Below are positions 1 to 7,954 of a DNA stretch of 11,697 bases, one piece after another. Where the stretch lies: NCBI GenBank assembly GCA_024636105.1, contig JAGXHO010000025.1:1-11697 (forward strand), written 5' to 3'. The position numbers and the translations under genes were made by a program. The number at the start of each line of letters is the position of its first letter. The stretch's first letter is position 1. Below the pieces are notes generated by a model. It searched no databases. It was not told the DNA's origin and worked only from the letters and a program-made list of their open reading frames with translations. The stretch is from Trueperaceae bacterium. GTDB lineage: Bacteria > Deinococcota > Deinococci > Deinococcales > Trueperaceae.

Positions 1-1
1 C

Positions 2-103
2 CTCGCGACCGTCTCAAGCCGCATCGTCAACGCCGTGCCCGAGGTGAACCGCGTCGTCTACGACGTGACGTCCAAGCCGCCGGGGACCATCGAATGGGAG
101 TGA
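2..103 (+). CDS. guaA: GMP synthase (glutamine-hydrolysing), C-terminal end only
   Basis: The gene enters from the left edge and only its last 33 codons are visible, ending at TGA 101-103. The reading frame gives [19 protein letters not shown] followed by PPGTIEWE and stop. This is the very conserved C-terminal tail of GuaA, which contributes to the dimerisation domain and the XMP-binding site. GuaA converts XMP to GMP using glutamine and ATP in the cytoplasm, the last step of guanine nucleotide synthesis. The last eight codons and the stop lie inside a 40-bp direct repeat whose second copy is 72 bp downstream. The EVE-domain reading frame could begin at ATG 94, inside the last codons of guaA. 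The identification is firm despite the short stretch, because this tail is nearly invariant across bacteria. Confidence 0.95.
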   Translation, partial: LATVSSRIVNAVPEVNRVVYDVTSKPPGTIEWE

Positions 104-115
104 AGAAGGGCGCCG
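76..115 (+). repeat. 40-bp perfect direct repeat, copy 1 (guaA 3' end)
   Basis: This copy runs from the last base of the guaA codon before PPGTIEWE, through the stop codon, to 12 bp beyond it. It is identical over 40 bp to 148-187, at an offset of exactly 72 bp, with a 32-bp spacer (116-147). The flanks differ (base 75 A versus C at 147; base 116 C versus A at 188), so the boundaries are sharp. The 3' end of guaA is a known target of integrative elements, and a duplicated guaA tail is what an attachment-site pair would look like. A simple local duplication is the alternative. Confidence 0.95.
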
Positions 116-165
116 CACGACCGAAGGGCAAAGGGGCACCGGTGGCCGCCGCCGGGGACCATCGA

Positions 166-675
<510 letters not shown>

Positions 676-702
676 GCGAAGCGGCGCTCAAGCCGCGAAT
701 GG

Positions 703-708
703 TAGCCT
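703..708 (+). promoter_or_regulatory. Possible TAnnnT -10 box of a leaderless hrcA transcript
   Basis: TAGCCT lies seven bases before the hrcA ATG at 716, and no Shine-Dalgarno-like purine run is seen between them. A TAnnnT box at this distance is the pattern described for leaderless mRNAs in Deinococcus. AT-rich hexamers are rare in this GC-rich window, which favours a real signal. However, I see no -35 element, and the match is only three informative bases. Confidence 0.3.
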
Positions 709-715
709 TCGGCGC

Positions 716-1660
716 ATGCGCGAGCGTGCCGCACGGATCCTGAACTTGGTCGCCGACCGCTACGTGCGCACGGCCCGTCCGGTGCCGTCCGCGACGGTCG
801 CGGCCGCGCTCGACGTGTCGAGCGCGACGGTGCGCAGCGCGTTCGGCGTCCTCGAGGACGAGGGGCTGCTGCACCAGCCGCACACCTCCGCCGGGCGCAT
901 CCCCACCGCCCTGGGGTTCCGGCGCTACGCCGATGCGTTCCTTCCCCCCGAGCCGCTTCCGCCCATCGCGCTCGCCGTGCTGCAGCGCCGATTGGCCGGT
1001 GCCCACGGCGACGCGCTCCTGCAGCAGCTCGCGCAGGTGGCGGCCGAGCTCTCCGGCTACGCGGTGGTCGTCCGCGTGCCGACCGACCCCCACGTGCACG
1101 CCCTCGAGATCCACCTGTCGCTGCTGCACGCCCGGGCGCTGCTCGCGGTCGTCGTGCTCGCCAACGGCCTCGTTCGCCAAGTGCGGGTCGACGTCGACCC
1201 GTCGCCCGACGACGAGGTGCTGGGCAGCGCCGAACGCCACCTTCGGCAGTTGACGCTCCCGGTCGCGGACGTACCCCACGCCCTCGCGGCGCTCGCGGCG
1301 CAGGCGGAACCGGAGTTGGCGCGCACGCTGCGCGCGATCCACGACGCCTGGCCCGAAGTCGCGCCGCCTCGGGTCGTCTCGGCCGGATTGTCGAACGTGC
1401 TCAACGAACCCGAAGCGCGCGACCCGGCGTTCGTCCGCCTGGTGGTGGAACGCGTCGAGCGACCGGCGACGACCGGACCGCTCGACGACGGGCTGCGGTT
1501 GGACTGGGACCAGGGGCTCGCGGCCGTCGCGACGCGGTGGAGCGATGGGCTGGACGGCACCTTGACGCTGGTGGGGCCGGCGCGGTTGCGGTACGGGCGC
1601 GCGCTCCAAGTGGTGGGCGGGGTCGCCCGAGCGCTGCGCGACGGGCCGACGCCCGCATGA
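716..1660 (+). CDS. hrcA: Heat-inducible transcription repressor HrcA
   Basis: The 314-aa product matches HrcA from end to end. Residues 1-75 form the winged helix-turn-helix, with RILNLVADRYVRTARPVPS (7-25), SSATVRSAFGVLEDEGLL (35-52) and the HTSAGRIPTALGFRRYAD signature (56-73). The central GAF-like part spans about residues 85-280. The C-terminal motifs GLSNVLNEPE (224-233) and GTLTLVGPARLRYGRAL (281-297) are present. HrcA represses groESL, dnaK or similar chaperone operons by binding the CIRCE inverted repeat, and depends on GroEL for activity. The product is slightly shorter than the usual 330-350 aa. ATG 716 is chosen because HrcA homology starts there; upstream codons in this frame lie within the EVE gene and show none. 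No CIRCE element is seen in front of the gene, and grpE, dnaK and dnaJ are not in the window, so its targets lie elsewhere. Confidence 0.93.
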   Translation: MRERAARILNLVADRYVRTARPVPSATVAAALDVSSATVRSAFGVLEDEGLLHQPHTSAGRIPTALGFRRYADAFLPPEPLPPIALAVLQRRLAGAHGDALLQQLAQVAAELSGYAVVVRVPTDPHVHALEIHLSLLHARALLAVVVLANGLVRQVRVDVDPSPDDEVLGSAERHLRQLTLPVADVPHALAALAAQAEPELARTLRAIHDAWPEVAPPRVVSAGLSNVLNEPEARDPAFVRLVVERVERPATTGPLDDGLRLDWDQGLAAVATRWSDGLDGTLTLVGPARLRYGRALQVVGGVARALRDGPTPA

Positions 1661-1731
1661 CGGCTGCCCCGTTCGATGCCGCGGTCGCGGGTCGATCGGC
1701 ATACGGGCCGAACGTACCGGCGGGCGAGGAT

Positions 1732-1764
1732 TTCACAGCCATCGCGAGGGCCAAGACCTATCGT
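1732..1764 (+). promoter_or_regulatory. Weak promoter-like pair upstream of the roadblock gene
   Basis: The 233-bp gap between hrcA and the next gene holds TTCACA (1732-1737, five of six bases of TTGACA) and TATCGT (1759-1764, which fits TAnnnT). The spacing of 21 bp is too long for a good promoter. A start near 1771 would leave a leader of about 120 bases before ATG 1894. I see no stem-loop with a T-run and no other gene in the gap. This is only a suggestion. Confidence 0.2.
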
Positions 1765-1893
1765 GAGCAGCGGTCTGGACGGAACCGGGCGGGCGCGCCC
1801 GCGGTCGGGGCGAACCCCGGTCGCATTTCGAAACGCACGACGCAGCCGACCCGTGCGCGTTCGCGCCCGGGCGGTCGGATGGGGGACGTGGAG

Positions 1894-2610
1894 ATGCCGA
1901 ACGCGGTGTACGAGCGCACGCGGGTCGCTTTGACGGGCTTGCTGCCCGGTCGTGCGGCGACGACGGTGCTCGACCGCGCGCTCGCGCGCCACCACCGTTC
2001 GAGCGAGGACGTCGGGCCGAAGGAGATGGCGAGGGTTCTGATGAAGGGCGTCTACGGCGAGCTCAAGGGCGTGCTCCCCGACCCCGGCCTGCGCCGCGCG
2101 CTGCGGCGCGTGGCGCGCGACGTCGCGGCCATGGTGCCGCGCGGCGCCACGACGAGCCAAGTACGCGCCGCACGCGAGCGCCTCGCCGGGTCTGCCGCGA
2201 CGGTCGCCGAGCCGGCTCCAGCGCTCGTCGCCGTCGCCGCAGCGCCGACCATCCCCGCCGTGGCGCGGCCCGCGGAGGGCGTGCGCGCGCCCGCCCTCGA
2301 TGCGGAGCGGTTGCTCGCCCGCCTGGTCGAGATCGACGGCGTCCACGGCGTCGGGCGCTTCGACGGCGCCGGCCGCCCGCTACAGGTGCTGGGCCGACTC
2401 CCGGAACCCGATCGCCTGGGGGGCTTCCTCGCCGCTGCAGCGAGCCTGCTGGAGCGACGCGACGCCCTGCGCACCGTGACCGTCGAGGTGCCCAACGGGC
2501 GACTCGTCGCCGTCCCCACCCACCCGCATTGGCTTGCCCTCACGGGCGCCGCCGACCTCAACCTCGGCGCGGTCTACGCAGCGCTCTCGGCGCTGGAGGA
2601 GGAACGATGA
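1894..2610 (+). CDS. Roadblock/LC7-like domain protein with a conserved N-terminal helical domain
   Basis: The 238-aa product has no signal peptide or membrane segment and is probably cytoplasmic. Residues 1-80 form a helical domain starting MPNAVYER and including VLMKGVYGELKGVLPD (48-63). Residues 81-135 are an Ala/Pro-rich linker. Residues 138-238 fit a roadblock/LC7 fold: VEIDGVHGVGRFDGAGRPL (145-163), a helix (172-190), and paired strands TVTVEVPNGRLVAVP (194-208) and HWLALTG (212-218) before a final helix. The N-terminal domain is a paralogue of residues 1-82 of the coiled-coil protein at 4513-7545, which also ends in a roadblock-like domain. Roadblock proteins such as MglB usually dimerise and regulate small GTPases, but no GTPase gene is here. 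ATG 1894 is preferred because GGGGGA (1881-1886) sits seven bases before it and the paralogue begins TPNPLY. ATG 1879 would add five residues. The stop overlaps the next start (ATGA). I do not recognise a named family. Confidence 0.82.
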   Translation: MPNAVYERTRVALTGLLPGRAATTVLDRALARHHRSSEDVGPKEMARVLMKGVYGELKGVLPDPGLRRALRRVARDVAAMVPRGATTSQVRAARERLAGSAATVAEPAPALVAVAAAPTIPAVARPAEGVRAPALDAERLLARLVEIDGVHGVGRFDGAGRPLQVLGRLPEPDRLGGFLAAAASLLERRDALRTVTVEVPNGRLVAVPTHPHWLALTGAADLNLGAVYAALSALEEER

Positions 2611-4484
2611 ACGCTCGCACCCTTCGTCTCGCACTGGCCGCGATCGCCGCGATCGCCCTGGCCACGGCGGCCTGGGCGCAGGACCAGGACGCATACCTCC
2701 AGCGCTACGGCATCGCCGTGGACGGCCTTCGGAACGCGGTCGCCACGGTCGGAGACGATCCGATCACCGCGCGCGAGGGGATCGACCGCGCGTTCAACGC
2801 GCTCCTGACGCTGTCGCGCGACGCGACGGGCTCGACCTTGGTCAGCGCCATGGAGCGCGTCTTCGAGCGTGCCCGGACGGCGATCGCCAACGGAAGCGCC
2901 GACGACCTGGCCGTGCAAGCAGCCGTTCTCGAGGGTGGCTTCCAGCGGCTGGCGTACGAGTCCGCGCTGTCCGCCGCCCTGGCCGGCGATCTGCCGCTCG
3001 CCCGCGCGCGCTTGGGACGGGTCGCCAGCGACATCGGTTTCGCGGAGTCCGATCGCGCCGCCATCGCCGACCCGGCCCAGCCGGCGAGCGTGCTGCGCTT
3101 CCAGGTGGAAACCGGGATCGCCGCCGTGATGAGCACCCGCCTGGCGGTCGCGCGCGAGCTCGCGGCGACCAACCCTGGGGGCGCGTACCGATCGCTCGCC
3201 CGCGCCTACGGCCACTTCCTCCTGGTGCAGGATTCGCCGCGGGCCGCCGGCACCATCAACCAAGGGTTCGTCGACGCCGCCTCGGCGCTGGTCGGCGACG
3301 ACCCCGCCGGCGTCGTCGCCGCCCTCGAGCGGGTCGAGGCGGAGGTCACCGCGCTCGGCGTAGCCGCGCGCGAGCGCCGCGCCTCGGTGCCCGGCGCCGG
3401 CGTCGTCGGCGAAGCGCAGCCGAGCCTGCTGCCGAGCGTCGTGACGGAAGCCGACGAAGCCGCCGTCGATGCGCCGGACGACGCGGTCGCAGCCGACGAC
3501 GCGAACGATGCCGTCGACGCCACGCTCCTGGTCGAGGCCACCGAGCCGGCCGCGATCACCGAAGCCGAACTGACCGCGCTCCTGCTCGCGCGTGAGGAGG
3601 CCGCTCGGCGCGAACGGCTCGATCGGCTCGAGGCGGACCTGGCCAGCACGGGCATGGCGGTCCAGGCCCATGCCGCGCACGCGGAGCGGCTGCTCGACGC
3701 AGGCTACGAGACGTTCGACGCTGCCCTGGGCGCGCTCGACGGCGCCTCGGCGCGCGTCGTGGCCGCCAGCCATCGGGGCGCCGACGCCGACGCCCACGCG
3801 GCGTTGGCCGAAGTGGCCACGGCGTACGCGGCGTACGTCGCACCGGTTCTCCGACCCCGCGACAGCGCGCTCGACACCGACACCATCGGACTCCTCGATC
3901 GCCTTGCCGACGCGCGCCCCCTGCGCGTCCAGGACGCCGTCGTGCTCTCGGGCCAGATCGAAGCAGTGCGTCAGGCCAGCTCGGGTGCGGCGCCGAGTGC
4001 GATCCAGCGCGGCGCACGCACCACGACGACCCTGTGGTCCGGGCTGCCACGCGCCGTGCTCACGCTGGCGATCGGGCTCTTGGCCCTGGTGCCGCTGTTC
4101 CTGCTGAACGTCGCGTTCGGTGGTGGCAACCGGCATTGGCAAGCGATCGGCGTGGCGCTCCTGCTGCTGCTCATCCCCGCGCTCTACGAGGGCCTCGTCG
4201 GGCTCGGCGGCGTGCTTGCCGCGCTCGCCGGCGTCGATGCCCTGCTGCCGCTCGCCGCCTTCTCGATCTTCTCGAGCGCGGCAGCTCAGACGGTGTGGGC
4301 CACGACGACGCTCCTCGCGGTCGTCTTCGCGACGGTCGGCCTCATCGGCATCTCGCGCCAGTTCGGCCTCCTCGGTGGCCGCCGCGGTCGCGGCGGCACA
4401 GCGAAGGCATCGGCCGGCTCGGCGAGGGCGACGTCCGGCACCGCCGGTACGGCCGCCACGGTGGATTGGGACGACGAGCTCTGA
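2607..4484 (+). CDS. Exported membrane protein with a large helical extracytoplasmic domain, unknown family
   Basis: The 625-aa product starts with a clear Sec signal peptide (residues 1-25; hydrophobic core about 8-22, AWAQ cleavage-like site). Residues 26-265 are mostly helical and Ala-rich, perhaps repeat-like. Residues 275-320 are a low-complexity acidic Asp/Ala/Val linker. Residues 320-410 are helical and possibly coiled coil. Hydrophobic spans follow at about 483-504, 512-530 and 562-582, with a further weakly hydrophobic stretch between the last two. The basic GGRRGRGG after the last span argues that the tail ends in the cytoplasm, closing with the acidic WDDEL. The product would therefore expose about 450 residues outside and a tail of about 40 residues inside. 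The start overlaps the preceding stop (ATGA), and GGAGGAGG lies at 2595-2602, so it is translationally coupled to the roadblock gene. I recognise no catalytic motif and no named family. Its position between two roadblock-domain genes suggests it is their membrane partner. Confidence 0.85.
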   Translation: MNARTLRLALAAIAAIALATAAWAQDQDAYLQRYGIAVDGLRNAVATVGDDPITAREGIDRAFNALLTLSRDATGSTLVSAMERVFERARTAIANGSADDLAVQAAVLEGGFQRLAYESALSAALAGDLPLARARLGRVASDIGFAESDRAAIADPAQPASVLRFQVETGIAAVMSTRLAVARELAATNPGGAYRSLARAYGHFLLVQDSPRAAGTINQGFVDAASALVGDDPAGVVAALERVEAEVTALGVAARERRASVPGAGVVGEAQPSLLPSVVTEADEAAVDAPDDAVAADDANDAVDATLLVEATEPAAITEAELTALLLAREEAARRERLDRLEADLASTGMAVQAHAAHAERLLDAGYETFDAALGALDGASARVVAASHRGADADAHAALAEVATAYAAYVAPVLRPRDSALDTDTIGLLDRLADARPLRVQDAVVLSGQIEAVRQASSGAAPSAIQRGARTTTTLWSGLPRAVLTLAIGLLALVPLFLLNVAFGGGNRHWQAIGVALLLLLIPALYEGLVGLGGVLAALAGVDALLPLAAFSIFSSAAAQTVWATTTLLAVVFATVGLIGISRQFGLLGGRRGRGGTAKASAGSARATSGTAGTAATVDWDDEL

Positions 4485-4512
4485 ACGACGACCGCCCCGC
4501 GCGGGTGCGCCC

Positions 4513-7500
4513 GTGACGCCGAACCCGCTGTACCAGGGGCTCGTGCGCGAGCTCGAGGCGGTCATGGCGCCGCGGATCGCGTCGCGGGTCCTCCGTGAGG
4601 GCCTCGCGGCGGTCGGCGCCGACCCGGAGACGCTGACGACGGAGGGCGCCGAAACGCTCCTGAAGGGAAGCGTCTTTCGGCAACTGCAGACCGGACGCCC
4701 CCCCGATCAGGCCCGCGCCGCGATCGGCGAGATCGTGGAGCGCCTCAAGAAGTCCGTCGCCGAGCCGCCTGCGAAACCCGTCGTCGCGCCGTCGCGACCG
4801 CATACCGGGCCGGCGGGCCCGACCACGCCGGGCGCGGGCGCGCCGCCTCCCGGCTCGGACGCCCCGACCGCGACCGCACCGCCCGACGCGCGCGACGCTG
4901 CGACCGTCGCAGCGGAGAAGGACCGCATCGACGCGCTCCGGGCCGAGCTGAGGCCGCTCAACATGTACTTCGGATGGGCGGAGGTCCGCAAGCTCCGGGC
5001 CCAGCTGCAGCTCGTCGACGAAGAGCTCGGTGCCGGCCGCGACCCCACCGGCCTGGTGGACGACGCCGAAGCGCAGCTCGAAGTGGTCCAGCGGAAGCTC
5101 GAGGACCACCTGGTGCTCCAGGCACGCGACCTCGCCGACCTGGAGGAGTCGCTGGAGGTCGTCGCCGGCCTGGGCGGCAACCGGGTTCGGCGCCTCGAGT
5201 CGCTCGTCGCCACCGTGCGCGACGCCCAGGCGCAGCGCACGATCGCCGAGGGCGAGGTGGAACGCGCCCAGAAGCTCGCGCGCGACCTGCGCAAGCTCGT
5301 CGAGTCCTCGGTCTTGGACGAGGGCGAGGCGCCACCCGACCTCGGCCGCGGCGACGGTCGCCGCACGCTTCGGCGCGACGGCGACTTGCGTCCGCGCGAG
5401 CGTCCCGGGCCGCCACGAGCAGACGCGCCCCCGTCCGCGGACGCTCCGTCCGCCGCCGGGCTCGAGGAGCTGGACGAGGTCGCCGCGGAGGTCGCCGGGA
5501 TCGACCCGAGCACCCTCGCGCCCGAAGTCAGCGAACGCCTGCGCGCGCTCGACGTCGATGGCGAGCGACGCGCGCTCGAGACCCTCGCCGTGCGGTACGC
5601 GGAGGTCGTCCGCTACGCGCCCGACCATGAGGCGACGTTCGCCGCCGTGCGCGCGGCGCACGCCGACGGCCGCCCGGCCACCGACGACTTGGCCGCCTTC
5701 GAAGCGGCGTTGAAGGTCGAGGAGGCCGCGCGGCGCGACGCGCTGCGGCGCGAGTTCGCGGCGCTGCGCGACGAGCTCGAAGGCCTCTCCGAAGCGACCG
5801 ACGTCACCGACGTGCGGCGCGCGATCCACGTGGTGCTGGACGTGGTCAACGAGGCGCTTCCGGCGCTCGACGACGTCACCGCCGCGCGCGACCTGCACGC
5901 CGAGATCGCGGAGCGCGCGGCGACGGCGCAGCGAACCGCTGCCGACGCGCAGCGCCGTCGCCTCGACCTGTTGGGCCAACGCGACGTCCTGCGCGGCCGG
6001 CTCGACGCGGCGCTCGCCCGCGCTCCCGAGGGCATCGGCGACGCGTCCGACGACCCCCTCGGGAGCGCTTGGCGCGCGCTGAGCGAAGCGCGCGAGGCCC
6101 TGGACGACGACGAGGCGGTCGACCCGGGTTCCCTCGAACGGGGGCGCGACGCCGAGGCCGCATGGGAGCGGGCCCTGGCCGAGTCGAGCGACGACCGGTA
6201 CGAGCGCCTGCGGGCGCGCGCGCGCGAGCTCGCGGCCCGGCTCGGTCAGCTGCCCGACCTGCCGTCGCTGCACGCGCGCCGGGCGTCCCTGGAGCCCGAG
6301 CTCGCTGCGCTGGAAGGCCTGCCCGACCTCACCCCAGCGCACGTGCGCACGCTGGGATCGATCGTGGACCAGCTGTTCGACGACGCGCGCGCCGCCTGCG
6401 CCCGGCGGCTCGACGAGCTCGGGCGCTCGGTCGGCGACGCGGCGCCCGAGACGCTGCTGCGCACCCTGCAGGCCGCTGCGCGCGCGCTCGAGAACGGCGC
6501 CTTCCCGGACCTTCCCGCGCTCGAAGCCGAGGTCCAAGCGGCCGGCGACGAGCGCCGATCCGACGCCCGTCGGCGCTACCTGCGGGCGCGGCAGGAGGCG
6601 CGGCGCCTGGTGCCCGCCGGCACGCCGCGCACGGCGGACCTGGAAGCCGCCGTCACGGACGCACGAGCCGCCGTCGATGGGGACGCCGATCCGGAGCCGG
6701 CCGTCGCCCGGCTGGAGGCGTTGATCGGCGCCGTCGAGGGCGAGGTCACCGAGCGACTCGAGGCGTTCGGCGCGCGCCTGGACGACGCCCTCGCGCGCTT
6801 CCGGCGCGTGGCGCTGCTGAACAACGACGACGTCGCCGCGGCGCGGCGGGTGCTCACCCACCTCGATGGCCAGCGTGCCGCAGTGGGGCGCGTCTCGCTC
6901 GGCCTGCAGGCGCGCCTGTTCACGGCGCTCGGCGAGGCCGAGACGCGCATCGAAGGGCTGCAAGAGGCGTACGAGGCCACCCGCGCGATCGCCGATCAGC
7001 TGGTAGCGGGGAACCTGCTCGACGAGGTCCTCGGTGGCTTCGACGCCCTGTTCGGCGGCTCCACGGCCACCTCGGACGACGCCCCGGCGACGGCGGCGCG
7101 CCCACCCGAGGCGTCCGTGCCGCTCGCCGATCCGGCGAGCGACACGGCGCCGGCCGGACGGCTCTCGTCGGCGTGGGCGCCGTACCTCGACCTCGACGGT
7201 ACGGCGGGTGCCGTGATCCTCGATGCCGACGGCACGATCCGAGCGGGCCGACCCGCGCCGGGCAGCGACGTCCCGGCGATCGCTCGCTCGCTCGCGGAGG
7301 CGCGCGCCACGTGGACGCGCCTCGGCGACCAGCTGGGCGACGGCACGCCGGAAGTGGCCGTGCTCGACGCCGGCGGCCCACCGACGGTCGTCGCGCCGCT
7401 CGAAGACGTCGGCCACGCCATCGTCTGGACGACGAGCCCGGGGATGGGGGCGAGCATCGGTCGCAAGCTGCGCGACGACCACAGCGTGCTCGTCGCCTTG

Positions 7501-7545
7501 CTGCGCGAGGCCGCCGTAGATACCCGCGAGCATGGACCTACCTGA
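4513..7545 (+). CDS. Giant coiled-coil protein capped by a paralogous N-terminal domain and a roadblock-like C-terminus
   Basis: The 1010-aa product begins at GTG 4513, chosen because the N-terminus TPNPLYQGL then aligns with the MPNAVYER start of the protein at 1894. Residues 1-82 repeat that helical domain (LLKGSVFRQLQTGRPPD at 49-65 against LMKGVYGELKGVLPD). Residues 83-130 are a Pro/Ala linker. Residues 133-270 are charged helix with NMYFGWAEVRKLRAQL (150-165) and a coiled-coil pattern; 270-315 are an Arg/Asp/Pro linker. Residues 315-845 are Ala/Glu/Arg/Leu-rich and strongly helical, and 850-885 are disordered. Residues 888-1000 look like a roadblock fold: LDGTAGAVILDADGTIRAG (894-912), EVAVLDAGGPPTVVAPL (947-963), HAIVWTT (968-974). 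There is no Walker A or B motif, so it is not an SMC ATPase. There is no signal peptide or membrane span. The gap to the upstream gene is 28 bp, and the 3' end overlaps tsaE by 14 bp. I infer a structural or scaffolding role; the family is not known to me. Confidence 0.82.
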   Translation: MTPNPLYQGLVRELEAVMAPRIASRVLREGLAAVGADPETLTTEGAETLLKGSVFRQLQTGRPPDQARAAIGEIVERLKKSVAEPPAKPVVAPSRPHTGPAGPTTPGAGAPPPGSDAPTATAPPDARDAATVAAEKDRIDALRAELRPLNMYFGWAEVRKLRAQLQLVDEELGAGRDPTGLVDDAEAQLEVVQRKLEDHLVLQARDLADLEESLEVVAGLGGNRVRRLESLVATVRDAQAQRTIAEGEVERAQKLARDLRKLVESSVLDEGEAPPDLGRGDGRRTLRRDGDLRPRERPGPPRADAPPSADAPSAAGLEELDEVAAEVAGIDPSTLAPEVSERLRALDVDGERRALETLAVRYAEVVRYAPDHEATFAAVRAAHADGRPATDDLAAFEAALKVEEAARRDALRREFAALRDELEGLSEATDVTDVRRAIHVVLDVVNEALPALDDVTAARDLHAEIAERAATAQRTAADAQRRRLDLLGQRDVLRGRLDAALARAPEGIGDASDDPLGSAWRALSEAREALDDDEAVDPGSLERGRDAEAAWERALAESSDDRYERLRARARELAARLGQLPDLPSLHARRASLEPELAALEGLPDLTPAHVRTLGSIVDQLFDDARAACARRLDELGRSVGDAAPETLLRTLQAAARALENGAFPDLPALEAEVQAAGDERRSDARRRYLRARQEARRLVPAGTPRTADLEAAVTDARAAVDGDADPEPAVARLEALIGAVEGEVTERLEAFGARLDDALARFRRVALLNNDDVAAARRVLTHLDGQRAAVGRVSLGLQARLFTALGEAETRIEGLQEAYEATRAIADQLVAGNLLDEVLGGFDALFGGSTATSDDAPATAARPPEASVPLADPASDTAPAGRLSSAWAPYLDLDGTAGAVILDADGTIRAGRPAPGSDVPAIARSLAEARATWTRLGDQLGDGTPEVAVLDAGGPPTVVAPLEDVGHAIVWTTSPGMGASIGRKLRDDHSVLVALLREAAVDTREHGPT

Positions 7546-7954
7546 CCTCGCCGCCACCCGTGCCCACGCCGCCTCGACCGCGGCGCGCCTTCCGACCGGG
7601 GCGCTGCTGATCTTGACCGGACCGCTCGGTGCCGGCAAGACGACGTACGTCGCCGCCATGGCCGCCGCCCTCGGAAGCGTCGCCGACGTGACCAGCCCGA
7701 CCTACACGCTCGTCCACGAGTACCCCACGCCAGACGGACCGCTCGTCCACGTCGACGCCTATCGGCTCGATCCGGCGCTCGACGTCGACGCCGCGCTCGA
7801 CCTCGGCGACGCCCGCGACCGCGCTCGCGCGGTGGTGGTCGAGTGGGGGCGCGCGCTGCTCGACCACCATCCGGAAGCCTGGCATCTGGAGCTCAGCCGC
7901 GTGGGCGAACGGCGACGCGCCGTCTGGCATCGCCCGGCTGGCGGTCCAACTTGA
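7532..7954 (+). CDS. tsaE: tRNA t6A biosynthesis ATPase TsaE
   Basis: The 140-aa product is a typical, slightly short TsaE (YjeE) P-loop protein. It has the Walker A motif GPLGAGKTT (30-38), the family signature TSPTYTLVHEY (54-64), HVDAYRL (73-79) and VVEWG (102-106). TsaE binds and hydrolyses ATP to reset the TsaB-TsaD complex, which puts threonylcarbamoyl on A37 of ANN-decoding tRNAs. The protein is cytoplasmic and generally essential. The start ATG 7532 lies inside the end of the coiled-coil gene (14-bp overlap). The stop shares one base with the tsaB start, so the gene is probably read as part of a multigene transcript from upstream. No strong Shine-Dalgarno sequence is visible, which suggests translational coupling. 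Confidence 0.95.
   Translation: MDLPDLAATRAHAASTAARLPTGALLILTGPLGAGKTTYVAAMAAALGSVADVTSPTYTLVHEYPTPDGPLVHVDAYRLDPALDVDAALDLGDARDRARAVVVEWGRALLDHHPEAWHLELSRVGERRRAVWHRPAGGPT

Noticed and set aside
676..715. CIRCE operator in front of hrcA
   Set aside because: No TTAGCACTC/GAGTGCTAA half-sites or close variants are present in the short gap.
1661..1893. Short + strand frame (from 1676) in the gap before the roadblock gene
   Set aside because: The translation is Arg-rich with no motif and runs into the roadblock gene in another frame. The gap is better read as a leader.
2574..4565. 663-codon open frame on the minus strand
   Set aside because: It is antisense to the membrane protein gene and is low-complexity Arg/Gly/Asp sequence. 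The + strand frame has a signal peptide, transmembrane spans and a Shine-Dalgarno sequence.
4513..7545. SMC, Rad50 or RecN-type ATPase
   Set aside because: There is no Walker A, signature or Walker B motif at either end, and the termini are a paralogous helical domain and a roadblock-like domain.
6069..7610. 513-codon + strand frame overlapping the coiled-coil gene
   Set aside because: It is an out-of-frame Arg/Ala/Gly-rich shadow with no motif, and it would overlap tsaE as well.
4342..7659. 1105-codon open frame on the minus strand
   Set aside because: It mirrors the coiled-coil gene. Its translation is Arg/Gly/Val-rich without domains, while the + strand shows recognisable domains, sensible starts and overlaps with tsaE. 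Long antisense frames are expected at this G+C.
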